The position numbers and the translations under genes were made by a program. The notes under the pieces were generated by a model. That model was not told where the DNA came from. It did not search any database and was given only the letters and a program-made list of their open reading frames with translations. Positions 5,933 to 14,429 of a stretch of 53,027 nt of DNA are shown here, piece after piece; positions within the stretch are counted from its first letter, which is position 1; every line of letters starts with the position of its first letter. The stretch is from an uncultured Eubacteriales bacterium (GTDB lineage: Bacteria > Bacillota > Clostridia > Lachnospirales > Lachnospiraceae): positions 1 to 53,027 of the forward strand of contig OMVU01000009.1 in the NCBI GenBank assembly GCA_900314565.1, read 5' to 3'.

Positions 5933-8353
5933 CTCCGGGCTCTCCGACCCGTCGATCAGCTTCGCATATCCCTCAAGCATCTTTGCCTTGGAAGTCAGCA
6001 GGCCTGCGTGCGAACTGACAAAAATCTGGGCCTTCTTTTTCCCGTTCCTTGCCTCCTGGACAACATTGATCGCGGAAGAGTTTCCGTCGATTGCGATAAC
6101 GACGGATGGCCTCCGCTTGAAGATCTCGTAGGAAAAGCTCTTATAAAGGCCGAGTCCCGTCGGCTCGATGGAAATTCGGATACCAAGGTCATATCTGCGG
6201 AGACGTCCGGCCTCAGTAAGCGTGATCTGTGTCGGTACGATCGCAAAGATCCTGAACTTATGACCGGCCAGATCTGCGAGCTCCCGCTCGTAGCCGAGAA
6301 GCCTGTGACCGATAACAAAAAACACTTTCTGAGGATCTGCCTTCTTTACCAGCTCCTCAATGAAAAGCCTGAATTCCTCTTTTACCCGCGTATGGTGATG
6401 GTCATTGTTGAAGCTTCCGCCGAGGAGGACGACCGGCAAAGCGTCTGTCGGCATTTCCCGGATCTGTGCGGAAAGGACTTCCGCGCTCTCGACCTTGCCC
6501 GGAGGCGTCTGGTACGAGCTCTCCGGTCCCTTCTCTTCGCTGATTCTCCTCTCATAGAAAAGACGCACATCCTCCCCGCCATTTATGCGTGTAAAATTCT
6601 TCTTCTTTTCCTCAAAGACGTTCATACTGTCCCGAAGGACCAGATTCTCGGCCTCTTTCATGGCCATCAGTTCCTCATACGTCAGATCCAGCATCCTCTC
6701 CAGCGCGAGCTGCTCATCGATGGAATCCGTTCCATAGATCGCGCCTCCGTCCGTTCCCTGCACACAGAGAATATCTTCTTTCAGGTACTGCTTTAGCGGG
6801 TGCTGTTTCAGCGTGCTGAGGTTGTTGAGCCGGACATTCGATGTCAGCTGAAATTCCAGGACGACCCGGTCCGACCGCAGTGTGCGGAGAAGCTCCTTCC
6901 CTCTCTCCGTCTTCAAATTAGGAGTATACAGACCGTGGCCGATCCGGACACGGGGCATTTTCTGGCCGGGCAGGAGCGCCTCCCGGACGCACTGTACGCT
7001 TTTTTCAACATTATCCCTGAGTCCGTCATTTTCTCCGGCGTGGATCCGGATCACGAAGCCCGGGTTGTCCGCCGCAATGCTGACCAGTTCGGCAAGGACG
7101 GGCTTGAGATCCCTGATATCATTGATCTCCTCCCCGATGATATCGCTGCCGGCGATATAGGGATCAGCTGCCGTTGCACGAAGCGTCCTCAGCTGGTCCC
7201 GCAGGACCTGCCGGGACTCGACATTATCTTTGACGATCGTCAGAGGGATCCGTCGGAAGGATGCAAGGAAACGCAGGGTAACGCCGGTCTCCGCCGTGAT
7301 GTCCGGCATGGACGCGTGAAGGAAGGCAAGGACTTTTGGAGCATCCGCCGGCTTGACCAGACTCGTATCGGAGATCTCAGCGTAGACGATCCCTCTCTTC
7401 TTACAGCCCCGGGCAATCCATAGCAGCTTGTTCTGGTACAGCGTGTAGTCCGCAAATCTCGGATCCAGGCGGTCCGCCTCCATCTGCCGCAGTGCATCCG
7501 TGATCTCCCTGTCCGGGATCTTCTCTGCGTTCGTCAGCGCAATCTTCTCCTCCGACTTGATGCCTTTTGCGAAGACGTAACGGTAGAGGTAGACCTTCTC
7601 AAGATTTGAGAAAACAGCCTGGCCATCCTTCAGGATCGTGAGCGACGCGCGGATCCGGGGCAGATTGTGGTCAGCATTTTCCAGATTATTCAAAATGAAG
7701 TCCGCAAAGTTGATAAATGTATTGTCATCGATCCTCCGGACCTTGTACTTTCCCTGCAGGGGAGAATCCTTAAAGCGCTTCGCCACCTCCTTCCGCTCCT
7801 CTTCCAGCCTGGTCTGCTGAGCCGGACTGGGAATGAGCCCGAGCTTCTTTATATAGTACAGCGGGTAGCGGATCTGATGACGGATGCCCAGCGCTATGAG
7901 GATATCCGCATCCAGGTTCGCATTCATATGCGTATGCAGGTCGGTCCGGAACTTATGCTCCCGCCGGATGTAGGTCTTCACGAGGGTCTTGCGAAAATCC
8001 AGATGATAGTCCTTTGTCTGGCTCATGAGCGTCTTGGCAATCGCCGGCACGTAGGCCTTTCTCTCAATTTCACCGTCCGGATAAATGTTCGCCACCTTCG
8101 TATCATTCAGACGGAAGACATAGACCTCCCGGTTGTCCCCGTCTATATAGCAGGGAATCTCGCCCCGAATGACTTTGAGACCGCTCTCGTCGAAACTGAT
8201 CGGCAGATTACAGAGCGAGGCAAGGTTCGTGATCAGATTCCCGGTCTTATGGTAGGGCGTCCGGAGAATGTAGGAGAGCTGAGCGTCCTTGCTGTAGAGC
8301 TCCACAATAATATCTTTTTCCTTATCCAGATAGAACTGACCGAATTTCTGCAT
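5912..8353 (-). CDS. Large adenosine-deaminase-like protein with C-terminal SLOG/Rossmann-like domain
   Basis: 813 residues, more than twice the length of ordinary adenosine deaminase. The metal-dependent hydrolase motifs are in order: HTH in DLHTHMN (138-144), HAGEND (438-443), RIGHG (470-474), LTSN (503-506) and TD in GTDGG (533-537). Zinc ligands and catalytic Glu/His/Asp therefore look intact, though the usual second Asp of the last motif is Gly. A large insertion separates the first two motifs. Residues about 640-800 form a separate alpha/beta domain with VVLLGGSFNND, VIGHRLLGYERELADL and VVIAIDGNSSAINVVQEA, reminiscent of SLOG-type nucleotide-binding folds. ATG 8353 is preferred over an upstream start because AAGGAGTC precedes it. 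Likely role: nucleoside or nucleotide deamination, perhaps ligand-regulated. A relative of RADAR RdrB is possible, but no RdrA-like ATPase is adjacent. Confidence 0.7.
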   Translation of the reverse strand: MQKFGQFYLDKEKDIIVELYSKDAQLSYILRTPYHKTGNLITNLASLCNLPISFDESGLKVIRGEIPCYIDGDNREVYVFRLNDTKVANIYPDGEIERKAYVPAIAKTLMSQTKDYHLDFRKTLVKTYIRREHKFRTDLHTHMNANLDADILIALGIRHQIRYPLYYIKKLGLIPSPAQQTRLEEERKEVAKRFKDSPLQGKYKVRRIDDNTFINFADFILNNLENADHNLPRIRASLTILKDGQAVFSNLEKVYLYRYVFAKGIKSEEKIALTNAEKIPDREITDALRQMEADRLDPRFADYTLYQNKLLWIARGCKKRGIVYAEISDTSLVKPADAPKVLAFLHASMPDITAETGVTLRFLASFRRIPLTIVKDNVESRQVLRDQLRTLRATAADPYIAGSDIIGEEINDIRDLKPVLAELVSIAADNPGFVIRIHAGENDGLRDNVEKSVQCVREALLPGQKMPRVRIGHGLYTPNLKTERGKELLRTLRSDRVVLEFQLTSNVRLNNLSTLKQHPLKQYLKEDILCVQGTDGGAIYGTDSIDEQLALERMLDLTYEELMAMKEAENLVLRDSMNVFEEKKKNFTRINGGEDVRLFYERRISEEKGPESSYQTPPGKVESAEVLSAQIREMPTDALPVVLLGGSFNNDHHHTRVKEEFRLFIEELVKKADPQKVFFVIGHRLLGYERELADLAGHKFRIFAIVPTQITLTEAGRLRRYDLGIRISIEPTGLGLYKSFSYEIFKRRPSVVIAIDGNSSAINVVQEARNGKKKAQIFVSSHAGLLTSKAKMLEGYAKLIDGSESPEIISGIR

Positions 8354-8406
8354 TCCGACTCCTTTTCTTCCAGTTTCACTTTGCGCAGTCATTCATCATA
8401 GATTTA

Positions 8407-8431
8407 CACCACGAGAATTCTGCGTCAGAGA
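8407..8431. repeat. Dispersed repeat 'D' starting at a stop codon
   Basis: CACGAGAATTCTGCGTCAGAG and flanks. Read on the minus strand, it follows the TAA of the AEC gene directly. Sister copies begin in the same way at the stops at 11287 and 25888. Confidence 0.8.
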
Positions 8432-9349
8432 TTAAATTCCCATCACCAGTGATACGAGCGGCATCGTTACGATCGACAGGAGCGTCGTCAGCGCGATCCC
8501 CTTGGACGCCAGCGTGTAGTCTGCACCGTTCTGCTGGGCGATCATTGCGACCAGGGACCCTACAGGCGTAGCAAGCATGACCATGGACACGCCGACAAGG
8601 ACCGGGTCATGTACAAAGAGACGGATGATCAGCATGCCGGCGATCGGGATCACAAGCATTTTTATAAATGAAAATCCGAGCAGACGTACATCCGTGAACA
8701 GCTCGCGGATCGGAAATTCCGTCATCGACGCCCCGATCACTACCATGCTGAGAGATGTCGGCAGCGCTCCGAGACTGTCCACACTGGTCACCAGGAACTC
8801 CGGCACGGGCAGTTTGACAAAGGAGAGGAACAGTGTGACCGCGCATGCGATCGTTCCTATATTGATCATATTCCCTGCCCTGATTTTTTTCTTTTCACTC
8901 CCCTTAGGCTGCAGGATCGACGAGCCGTACGTGTAAATAAGGAAATTGAATGGGATCGTAAAGAGCGACGCATAAAGGAGGGCTTCCGCGCCATACATGG
9001 CACGGATCAGCGGGAATCCCATAAAACCGATGTTGGAGAAGATCAGCATGACCCTGTATACGCCGCGGTCCTCCGGCTCTGTTCCCAGGAGCCGTGGAAC
9101 AAAAAGGCCGCACAGGATCGTGAACCCATACACAAAAAAGCACAGGATGACTGTCAGGAGGAGCATTCTGCCGGAAGGGGCTTCCGCGCGCGAAATCGCT
9201 CCGGAAATGAGCATGCAGGGATTTCCTATATTTACGATAATAAATGAAAGACTGTTCATGCCGGACTGATCAAGATGACCGCTCTTTCGAAGGATGTACC
9301 CGATCAGCATAAAGATCAGCATGGCGAGCATCTGCTGCAAAAGTATCAT
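8432..9349 (-). CDS. AEC family (auxin efflux carrier-like) permease
   Basis: A 305-residue integral membrane protein of the bile/arsenite/auxin-efflux superfamily fold: two repeats of five hydrophobic segments joined by a hydrophilic loop (GSEKKKIRAG). It starts MILLQQMLAMLIFMLIGYIL and has the conserved Gly/Pro-rich crossover LATPVGSLVAMIAQQNGAD near the C-terminus. Bacterial members move organic acids such as malate; the substrate here is unknown. The open frame extends 24 codons further upstream. ATG 9349 is chosen because AGGAGAG precedes it and the upstream residues are polar. It stands alone on the minus strand, divergent from the GltD-like gene. Confidence 0.9.
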   Translation of the reverse strand: MILLQQMLAMLIFMLIGYILRKSGHLDQSGMNSLSFIIVNIGNPCMLISGAISRAEAPSGRMLLLTVILCFFVYGFTILCGLFVPRLLGTEPEDRGVYRVMLIFSNIGFMGFPLIRAMYGAEALLYASLFTIPFNFLIYTYGSSILQPKGSEKKKIRAGNMINIGTIACAVTLFLSFVKLPVPEFLVTSVDSLGALPTSLSMVVIGASMTEFPIRELFTDVRLLGFSFIKMLVIPIAGMLIIRLFVHDPVLVGVSMVMLATPVGSLVAMIAQQNGADYTLASKGIALTTLLSIVTMPLVSLVMGI

Positions 9350-9417
9350 AATTCTCTCCTGTTTTTGCCGGAACGCCTCAATTATACCACAAGGAGGAGA
9401 TTCTGCGCACCTGAGAT

Positions 9418-9501
9418 TCAAGGTCGCCTCAGCGTTCTTGCTGCAGCGTGCGCGGCACGTAAGCGCCTTCCGCTGCGCACGTCTGCAATCCGCCGGAGTT
9501 G
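9418..9501. repeat. Dispersed hairpin module 'B' copy
   Basis: TCAGCGTTCTTGCTGCAGCG, then GTAAGCGCCTTCCGCTGCGC and ATCCGCCGG, homologous to 3526-3597 in the same orientation. It lies in the divergent AEC/GltD-like intergenic region (9350-9693), which otherwise holds only the promoter and operator listed separately. Confidence 0.75.
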
Positions 9502-9557
9502 CACAGTCAGAAAGCTTCTCAGTTTACAGAATTTTTTCAAAAAAACCCTTTCCCCCC

Positions 9558-9586
9558 TTGATTCCCGGCGCCATTCGTGGAATAAT
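9558..9586 (+). promoter_or_regulatory. Sigma-A type promoter for the GltD-like gene
   Basis: TTGATT (9558-9563), 17-base spacer, AATAAT (9581-9586). Transcription would start near 9593, at the edge of the palindrome at 9595-9614. Confidence 0.6.
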
Positions 9587-9594
9587 AGAATCAG

Positions 9595-9614
9595 AAATGT
9601 AAGGGCTTACATTT
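9595..9614. promoter_or_regulatory. Perfect palindrome at the transcription start, cre-like operator
   Basis: AAATGTAAG-GG-CTTACATTT has nine-base arms. The core TGTAAGGGCTTACA differs from the Firmicutes cre consensus at one central base. The core GTAAGGGCTTAC recurs at the KDPG aldolase promoter (38029-38040). Repression by CcpA or another LacI-type regulator is inferred. Confidence 0.55.
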
Positions 9615-9693
9615 CAATATCCAGGTATTGTTTTACCCGTTACGACGGCTGTTTTTCTATCATTCATCAATTAACAATCGGAGGGTTACGCAT

Positions 9694-11001
9694 ATGGCAC
9701 TGCATGTTATGGAAGAAGCAAATCATTGTCTCGGCTGCAAGGTTCCCCGCTGCCAGCAAGGATGTCCGATTCACACAAATATTCCGGAAGTCATCCGCCT
9801 TCTGAAAGACGGCAAACTCAACGAAGCCGGCTGGATGCTCTTTGAGAACAATCCCCTCACCACGGTCTGCTCTCTCGTCTGCAACCACGAGAAGCAATGT
9901 GAAGGCCACTGTGTACGGGGGATCAAGGGCAGTCCTGTGCATTTCTCTGTCATCGAGGATTATATCTCCACGACCTACGCGAACCAGATGGTCGCAGGGC
10001 CGAAGGAATCGAACGGACGCAGCGTAGCGATCGTCGGTGCAGGTCCCGCCGGTCTCACGATCGCGATCATTCTTGCCAGATACGGCTACTCCGTCACGAT
10101 TTTTGACAGCCGCGACAAGATCGGCGGTGTTCTGCGCTACGGCATTCCCCGCTTCCGCCTTCCGGACACGGTCCTGGACGATTTTGCCTATCGTCATCTG
10201 GAACTCAAGGGAATCCGCTTCCGCCCCAACACCACGATCGGCACCGCGATCACGATCGATGACCTCTTCCGCGACGGTTATCAGAGCGTCTTCCTGGGGT
10301 CAGGACTCTGGAGACCCCGCAAGCTGGCAATCAAGGGCGAGAGCCTTGGCAATGTGACCTATGCGATCAATTATCTCGCATCCCCGGAAGCCTTCAGACT
10401 CGGTGAGAGGATCATGGTCATCGGTTCCGGCAACTCTGCTATGGACTGTGCCCGTACCGCGATCCGTCATGGCGCAAGATACGTCACTGTCATCAACAGG
10501 ACCGGAGAAATCGCCGCGAGCCAGTATGAATCAAGCTACGCAAAGCTTGAAGGCGTCCGGTTCCTGATGTACAGGATGCCTCTGGAAATCCGTGAGGACG
10601 GGATCGTGCTCGCAGATGTCGAAGTCGCCGAGGACGGTTCCATCGCAGCAGTCCCGGGCTCAGAGAAGCTCTATCCCTGCACCGGGATCATTATCGCAGT
10701 CAGCCAGGGGGCTGAGAAGAACCTTGCGAGCAACGCAGGTCTTGATATGGGAAAAGGCGGCCTTCTCACCGTCGATGAGAGCGGACATACCTCCCGCGAG
10801 GGAGTCTTCGCTGCCGGTGACGCGACGAGCGGAGCCCGCACGGTCGTCGAAGCGGTCGCAAAAGGCAAGAAAGTCGCCGAGGCAATGCATGCCTATATGC
10901 AGACACTCCCGCTTCCCGAGCCGTCAAAATATGCTGATGCTCCTGTAGTCGAAGAGATCGAGTCAGCAGCTCAGGCGGAACAGCTCATCCACGGGGAATA
11001 A
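9694..11001 (+). CDS. NAD(P)-dependent oxidoreductase, glutamate synthase small-subunit (GltD) family
   Basis: A 435-residue flavoprotein. The N-terminal Fe-S domain has CLGC-x4-C-x3-C (Cys13, 16, 20, 24) and a second cysteine set (Cys59, 63, 69, 73). These are followed by the FAD-binding GAGPAG (115-120), NAD(P)-binding GSGNSA (244-249) and a C-terminal FAADGD-like FAAGDAT. The family passes electrons from NAD(P)H to a partner such as GltB or to other acceptors. No large glutamate synthase subunit is nearby, so the partner is unknown. Stand-alone versions are common in Clostridia. ATG 9694 follows GGAGGG. The open frame extends 22 codons upstream but across the operator. A strong terminator follows. 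Confidence 0.88.
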   Translation: MALHVMEEANHCLGCKVPRCQQGCPIHTNIPEVIRLLKDGKLNEAGWMLFENNPLTTVCSLVCNHEKQCEGHCVRGIKGSPVHFSVIEDYISTTYANQMVAGPKESNGRSVAIVGAGPAGLTIAIILARYGYSVTIFDSRDKIGGVLRYGIPRFRLPDTVLDDFAYRHLELKGIRFRPNTTIGTAITIDDLFRDGYQSVFLGSGLWRPRKLAIKGESLGNVTYAINYLASPEAFRLGERIMVIGSGNSAMDCARTAIRHGARYVTVINRTGEIAASQYESSYAKLEGVRFLMYRMPLEIREDGIVLADVEVAEDGSIAAVPGSEKLYPCTGIIIAVSQGAEKNLASNAGLDMGKGGLLTVDESGHTSREGVFAAGDATSGARTVVEAVAKGKKVAEAMHAYMQTLPLPEPSKYADAPVVEEIESAAQAEQLIHGE

Positions 11002-11043
11002 ACTGCACTGATCCCTGCGAAGTGTATTCGTGATACATAATAC

Positions 11044-11085
11044 AGCGCGGGAGTCCTATCACAGTGATAGGGCTCCCGCGCTTTT
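11044..11085 (+). terminator. Intrinsic terminator of the GltD-like gene
   Basis: Nineteen-base stem AGCGCGGGAGTCCTATCAC with a one-base loop, followed by TTTTT. The one non-Watson-Crick pair is G-U on the plus strand. Confidence 0.9.
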
Positions 11086-11141
11086 TGATCTCTGACAAGG
11101 TCTGTATCCCCCCTGTCAGGACCAGGTATCATTTTGAACAT

Positions 11142-11286
11142 TCATCTCCCGATTGACCTCACGAGAATTCTGTGTCAGAGAATCGGGAACACCTCAGCGT
11201 TCTTTCCGCACCGCGCAGGGTGCCAGGCACCTTCCACTTTGCGCATCCATCTCATGAGCGAACTCACGGGAATTCTGTGTCAGAGA
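11142..11286. repeat. Two 'D' repeats flanking a diverged 'B' module
   Basis: CACGAGAATTCTGTGTCAGAG (11161-11181) and CACGGGAATTCTGTGTCAGAG (11266-11286) bracket TCAGCGTTCTTTCCGCACCG and CACTTTGCGCATCCATCTCATGAG. The right D copy abuts the stop codon of the GH13 gene. Confidence 0.8.
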
Positions 11287-12978
11287 TTAAAGTTCAGCCA
11301 CAAATGCCAGATATCCGTCGAGCACCGCTTCCCATCCGTCCTTCGTTTCAACGAATTCCGGCTCCTTTCCTCCCGCGAGGGTGGACAGAAGGATCTTCTT
11401 CGGCTTAACGGGCAGAGGCAGCACTTTGTTTTCATTTCCAAAGGCGGCAACGACAAGCAGCGTCTGGTTCTCTCCCTTTCTGTAGTAAGCCATAATGTCA
11501 TGAAGGTCCTGCCTTACGGGGATCATTTCTCCCCAGACAAGCGTTTCCGCATACGCAGGATCTTTTCTGAGTGCGATCAGCTTCTTATAGTAATTGTAGA
11601 CCGAATCCGGATCTGCCTTCTGCGCCGCAAGATTAATTTCCGTATAGTTCGGATTTACGGGAAGCCACGGCATACCCGTCCCGAAGCCCGCATTCACGGT
11701 GTCATCCCACTGGTAAGGAGTCCTCGCGTTATCCCGCGAGAGCTTCCCGAGCGCGTAAAGCGCCCGCTCCTCCGTCACGCCGTCCGCAAGCGCGACCTTG
11801 TAGGCATCCAGAGACGAAATATCATCCACCTCTTCGATCGACGTGAATTTTTTATTCTCCATCCCGATCTCCTGCCCCTGATAAATCCAGGGAAGACCCT
11901 TCAGGAAGAAATACCCTGTCGCGAGCGTCTTCTTGCTGTCCTCGCACTGGTCTCCGTCCGGAATATAGCGGGACACGCCGCGGGGCTCGTCATGATTCTC
12001 GATGATGTTGGAAATGAACCCGATCTCCCCGATCTTCTTCTGTGTGTTGAAGACGCAGTCACGGTACTCGTCCGGGGTGATGTCTGCATTTTCATGCCAG
12101 CCTTTTCCCGACTGACCGAAGACAGTCGGCGCAAAGTCGAACATCGTTGAGAAGTAGCCGGAATCCCCGATGAAATCCGGGATCTCCTCCGCCTTCTCGT
12201 TAAAGACTTCTCCGACCGTAAAGGCCTCGTGCGGTGCAAAGCAGCGGTCCCGGAGCTCCCCGAGGAATTCACCGACACCCTTTGCATCCCGCAGCATATT
12301 GCCGATGGATGTAAGGCCGTCCGGCCGGTCAGCCGGGTAATCCTTAAAGGGCAGCGCTTTCTTGATATTGATGATCGCATCGATCCGGAATCCGGCAAGC
12401 CCTTTATCGAGCCACCAGTTGACCATGTCATAGATTTCTTCCCGGACCTCCGGATTCTCCCAGTTGAGATCCGGCTGCTTTTTGTGGAATACATGGAGAT
12501 AGTATTTATCCTCATGTCCCGGGAGCTTTTCCCAGACCGGACCGCCAAAGTAAGATCGCCAGTTACAGGGGAACTTCCCATCTTTGACCGTCTCAATATA
12601 GAAATATTTCCCATACTTTCCGTCGGGATCCTCACATGCCCGTCTGAACCACTCATGTTCATCAGAACAATGGTTGACGACCAGATCCATGACGATATAC
12701 ATGTCGCGCTTTTTCGCTTCGGCGAGCAGGCGGTCCATGTCGTCCATCGTCCCGAAACGCGGGTCAATGTTCCTGTAATCCGAGATGTCATACCCCTGGT
12801 CAGCAAGCGGAGAGGCGTAGACCGGCGAGAGCCAGATGATATCAATGCCGAGCGCCTTCAGCTCATCTAATTTTTCAATGATACCGGGGAGATCTCCGAT
12901 TCCATCTCCGTTCGTGTCATAAAAGCTTTTCGGATAAATCTGATATGCGACTTTTTTGTGCCACCATTTTCTTTCCAT
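11287..12978 (-). CDS. GH13 alpha-glucosidase (oligo-1,6-glucosidase-like)
   Basis: A 563-residue cytoplasmic enzyme without a signal peptide that hydrolyses short alpha-glucosides. It begins WWHKKVAYQIYPKSFYDTNGDG, typical of the oligo-1,6-glucosidase/trehalose-6-phosphate hydrolase group. Region I is DLVVNH (98-103), region II GFRIDAI with nucleophile Asp200, region III VGEVF with acid Glu257 and region IV ENHDEP with Asp330. The residue after the nucleophile is Ala, where alpha-1,6-specific members often have Val, so the linkage specificity is left open. ATG 12978 follows AGGAGA. It is divergent from the LysR gene, with no sugar transporter adjacent. Confidence 0.93.
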   Translation of the reverse strand: MERKWWHKKVAYQIYPKSFYDTNGDGIGDLPGIIEKLDELKALGIDIIWLSPVYASPLADQGYDISDYRNIDPRFGTMDDMDRLLAEAKKRDMYIVMDLVVNHCSDEHEWFRRACEDPDGKYGKYFYIETVKDGKFPCNWRSYFGGPVWEKLPGHEDKYYLHVFHKKQPDLNWENPEVREEIYDMVNWWLDKGLAGFRIDAIINIKKALPFKDYPADRPDGLTSIGNMLRDAKGVGEFLGELRDRCFAPHEAFTVGEVFNEKAEEIPDFIGDSGYFSTMFDFAPTVFGQSGKGWHENADITPDEYRDCVFNTQKKIGEIGFISNIIENHDEPRGVSRYIPDGDQCEDSKKTLATGYFFLKGLPWIYQGQEIGMENKKFTSIEEVDDISSLDAYKVALADGVTEERALYALGKLSRDNARTPYQWDDTVNAGFGTGMPWLPVNPNYTEINLAAQKADPDSVYNYYKKLIALRKDPAYAETLVWGEMIPVRQDLHDIMAYYRKGENQTLLVVAAFGNENKVLPLPVKPKKILLSTLAGGKEPEFVETKDGWEAVLDGYLAFVAEL

Positions 12979-13182
12979 TCTGTATCTCCTGTTCATCAAT
13001 CAAATTGTTGAGTAAAGTTCAATTTATTTCAGACATTGATAAAGCTTAAAAATATCAGTCCACGCTCTGTTCTTAACACTTACCATTATATCCTTATTCG
13101 TTTTCTTTGTCTGCTTTAAAGATTATCAGATTTTCATCGCACAAGTCTTTCACTTTTTCGTATACTTCTTCCGCTTTTTTGT

Positions 13183-13217
13183 TATAATATTATCGTATGT
13201 CAATACTTTTTCGGTAT
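13183..13217 (+). promoter_or_regulatory. LysR gene -10 element and proposed autoregulatory LysR box
   Basis: TATAAT at 13183-13188 gives a start near 13195. The box ATAC-TTTTTCG-GTAT (13203-13217, a T-N11-A palindrome) lies about 15 bases downstream of that start, where binding would block transcription. The same box type occurs at 14173 and 15840. Confidence 0.6.
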
Positions 13218-13253
13218 GGAAATCATTCTTCGCCGATATAACAGGAGGTCTTT

Positions 13254-14147
13254 ATGGATTTGCGGCAGATCCGTTATTTCTTAACGGTGTCAGAAGAGCT
13301 GAATATCACCCGTGCGGCAGAAAAGCTGCACATCTCGCAGCCGCCTCTGAGCCGTTCTCTCATCGACCTCGAGGAAGAACTCGGCTGCCAGCTTCTCATC
13401 AGGGGGAAGCGGCATATCACGCTCACGCCGGAAGGGCTCGCCCTCAAGAGACGCGGCGAGCAGCTGCTTTCACTCGCCGATATGACGAAATCCGAGATTG
13501 CTGAAATGAATAACGGGATCAGCGGGACCATCTATCTCGGCCACGTTGACAGCAACGGACCTTATCTGGCTGCCGAATGGATCGCAGGCTTCCGGGAAAA
13601 GTATCCCAATGTGACATACAATCTATGGTGCGGAAATGTCGATGATCTCACAGACCGCCTGAAGACAGGCGTTCTGGATCTCGCCATTACGATGACTCCC
13701 CTGAACACTGAAATTCTCGACGGATTTCCGGTCTACAGTGAACACTGGGTCGCGATGATCCCTTACGGTCATCCGCTGGCTGAAAACCCGGAAGAACCGG
13801 TCCATATTGCCGACCTCGTTGACTATGACCTCATTATCTCCTCAAGACGGTCCCGCCATGAGGAGATCCTGAAATGGTTCGAAGGGTGTCCCGGACAGCC
13901 GCATTTTGCCGTGCAGATCGCGCACTCTTCCAATGCGGACAAGCTGGTCACACGGGGAATCGGCATCGCGATCTTTCCGGCTTCCGTCGCGAAGAATATT
14001 TCCCCGGATTCCTCAGTCCTCATCAAGAGGATCGAGCCTGCCGTCAGAGTCGGCTATCTCCTCTCCTGGGACCGCGCGCACACGCCCGGCAGGCTTGCGT
14101 CAAAGTTCATAGAGCATGTGCGGGAACAGCTCGACGGCACGTTCTGA
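13254..14147 (+). CDS. LysR family transcriptional regulator
   Basis: 297 residues, the usual length. The N-terminal winged helix-turn-helix is MDLRQIRYFLTVSEELNIT followed by AAEKLHISQPPLSRSLIDLEEELG (about residues 22-45). A LysR substrate-binding domain of two Rossmann-like lobes follows from about residue 90. RBS AGGAGG lies seven bases before ATG. Palindromes of the LysR T-N11-A type are found at its own promoter and at about -66 of purA and gdhA downstream, so it probably represses itself and activates those genes. The inducer is unknown; a nitrogen or nucleotide metabolite is plausible by context. Confidence 0.93.
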   Translation: MDLRQIRYFLTVSEELNITRAAEKLHISQPPLSRSLIDLEEELGCQLLIRGKRHITLTPEGLALKRRGEQLLSLADMTKSEIAEMNNGISGTIYLGHVDSNGPYLAAEWIAGFREKYPNVTYNLWCGNVDDLTDRLKTGVLDLAITMTPLNTEILDGFPVYSEHWVAMIPYGHPLAENPEEPVHIADLVDYDLIISSRRSRHEEILKWFEGCPGQPHFAVQIAHSSNADKLVTRGIGIAIFPASVAKNISPDSSVLIKRIEPAVRVGYLLSWDRAHTPGRLASKFIEHVREQLDGTF

Positions 14148-14172
14148 GGGGGATGCATTCTCATTCTTCATT

Positions 14173-14239
14173 ATACCGAAAAGGTATTACTGTTCCAAAC
14201 GTTCAGGTATTTTAACTTTTAAAAGATGGGGCTTATACT
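14173..14239 (+). promoter_or_regulatory. purA promoter with LysR box at -66
   Basis: ATAC-CGAAAAG-GTAT (14173-14187), then AGGTATTTTAACTTTT containing -35 TTAACT (14212-14217), a 16-base spacer and -10 TATACT (14234-14239). The start is near 14246, so the box is centred at about -66, the classic LysR activator position. An extra GGTAT half-site lies close to -35. Confidence 0.6.
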
Positions 14240-14249
14240 GTATTCGCAT

Positions 14250-14325
14250 CATCCGTCCGGATCGCGGACACGTACAGTGGAAAGTGCTTACGCGTCGCGG
14301 CAGGAACGCCAGGGTGTTCCTGACC
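14250..14325. repeat. Dispersed hairpin module 'B', inverted and shortened, in the purA leader
   Basis: ATCGCGGACACGTACAGTGG, AAAGTGCTTACGCGTCGCGG and CAGGAACGCCAGGGTGTTCC match 31701-31773 with a short internal deletion. The element would be transcribed as part of the purA 5' leader. Confidence 0.7.
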
Positions 14326-14429
14326 GGTCAATCAGTCATTCATAAGTTTTCAGGCTCTTGCGAAACCCTGTACGAAATGGAATTCTGTTTCGCAATTGCC
14401 TGATCAGTTTTACATATAAGGAGGAAAAC

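Noticed and set aside
5912-8353. A complete RADAR defence system
   Set aside because: Only the deaminase-like protein is present. No RdrA-type ATPase lies on either side, and the C-terminal domain is not a feature I can tie to RdrB.
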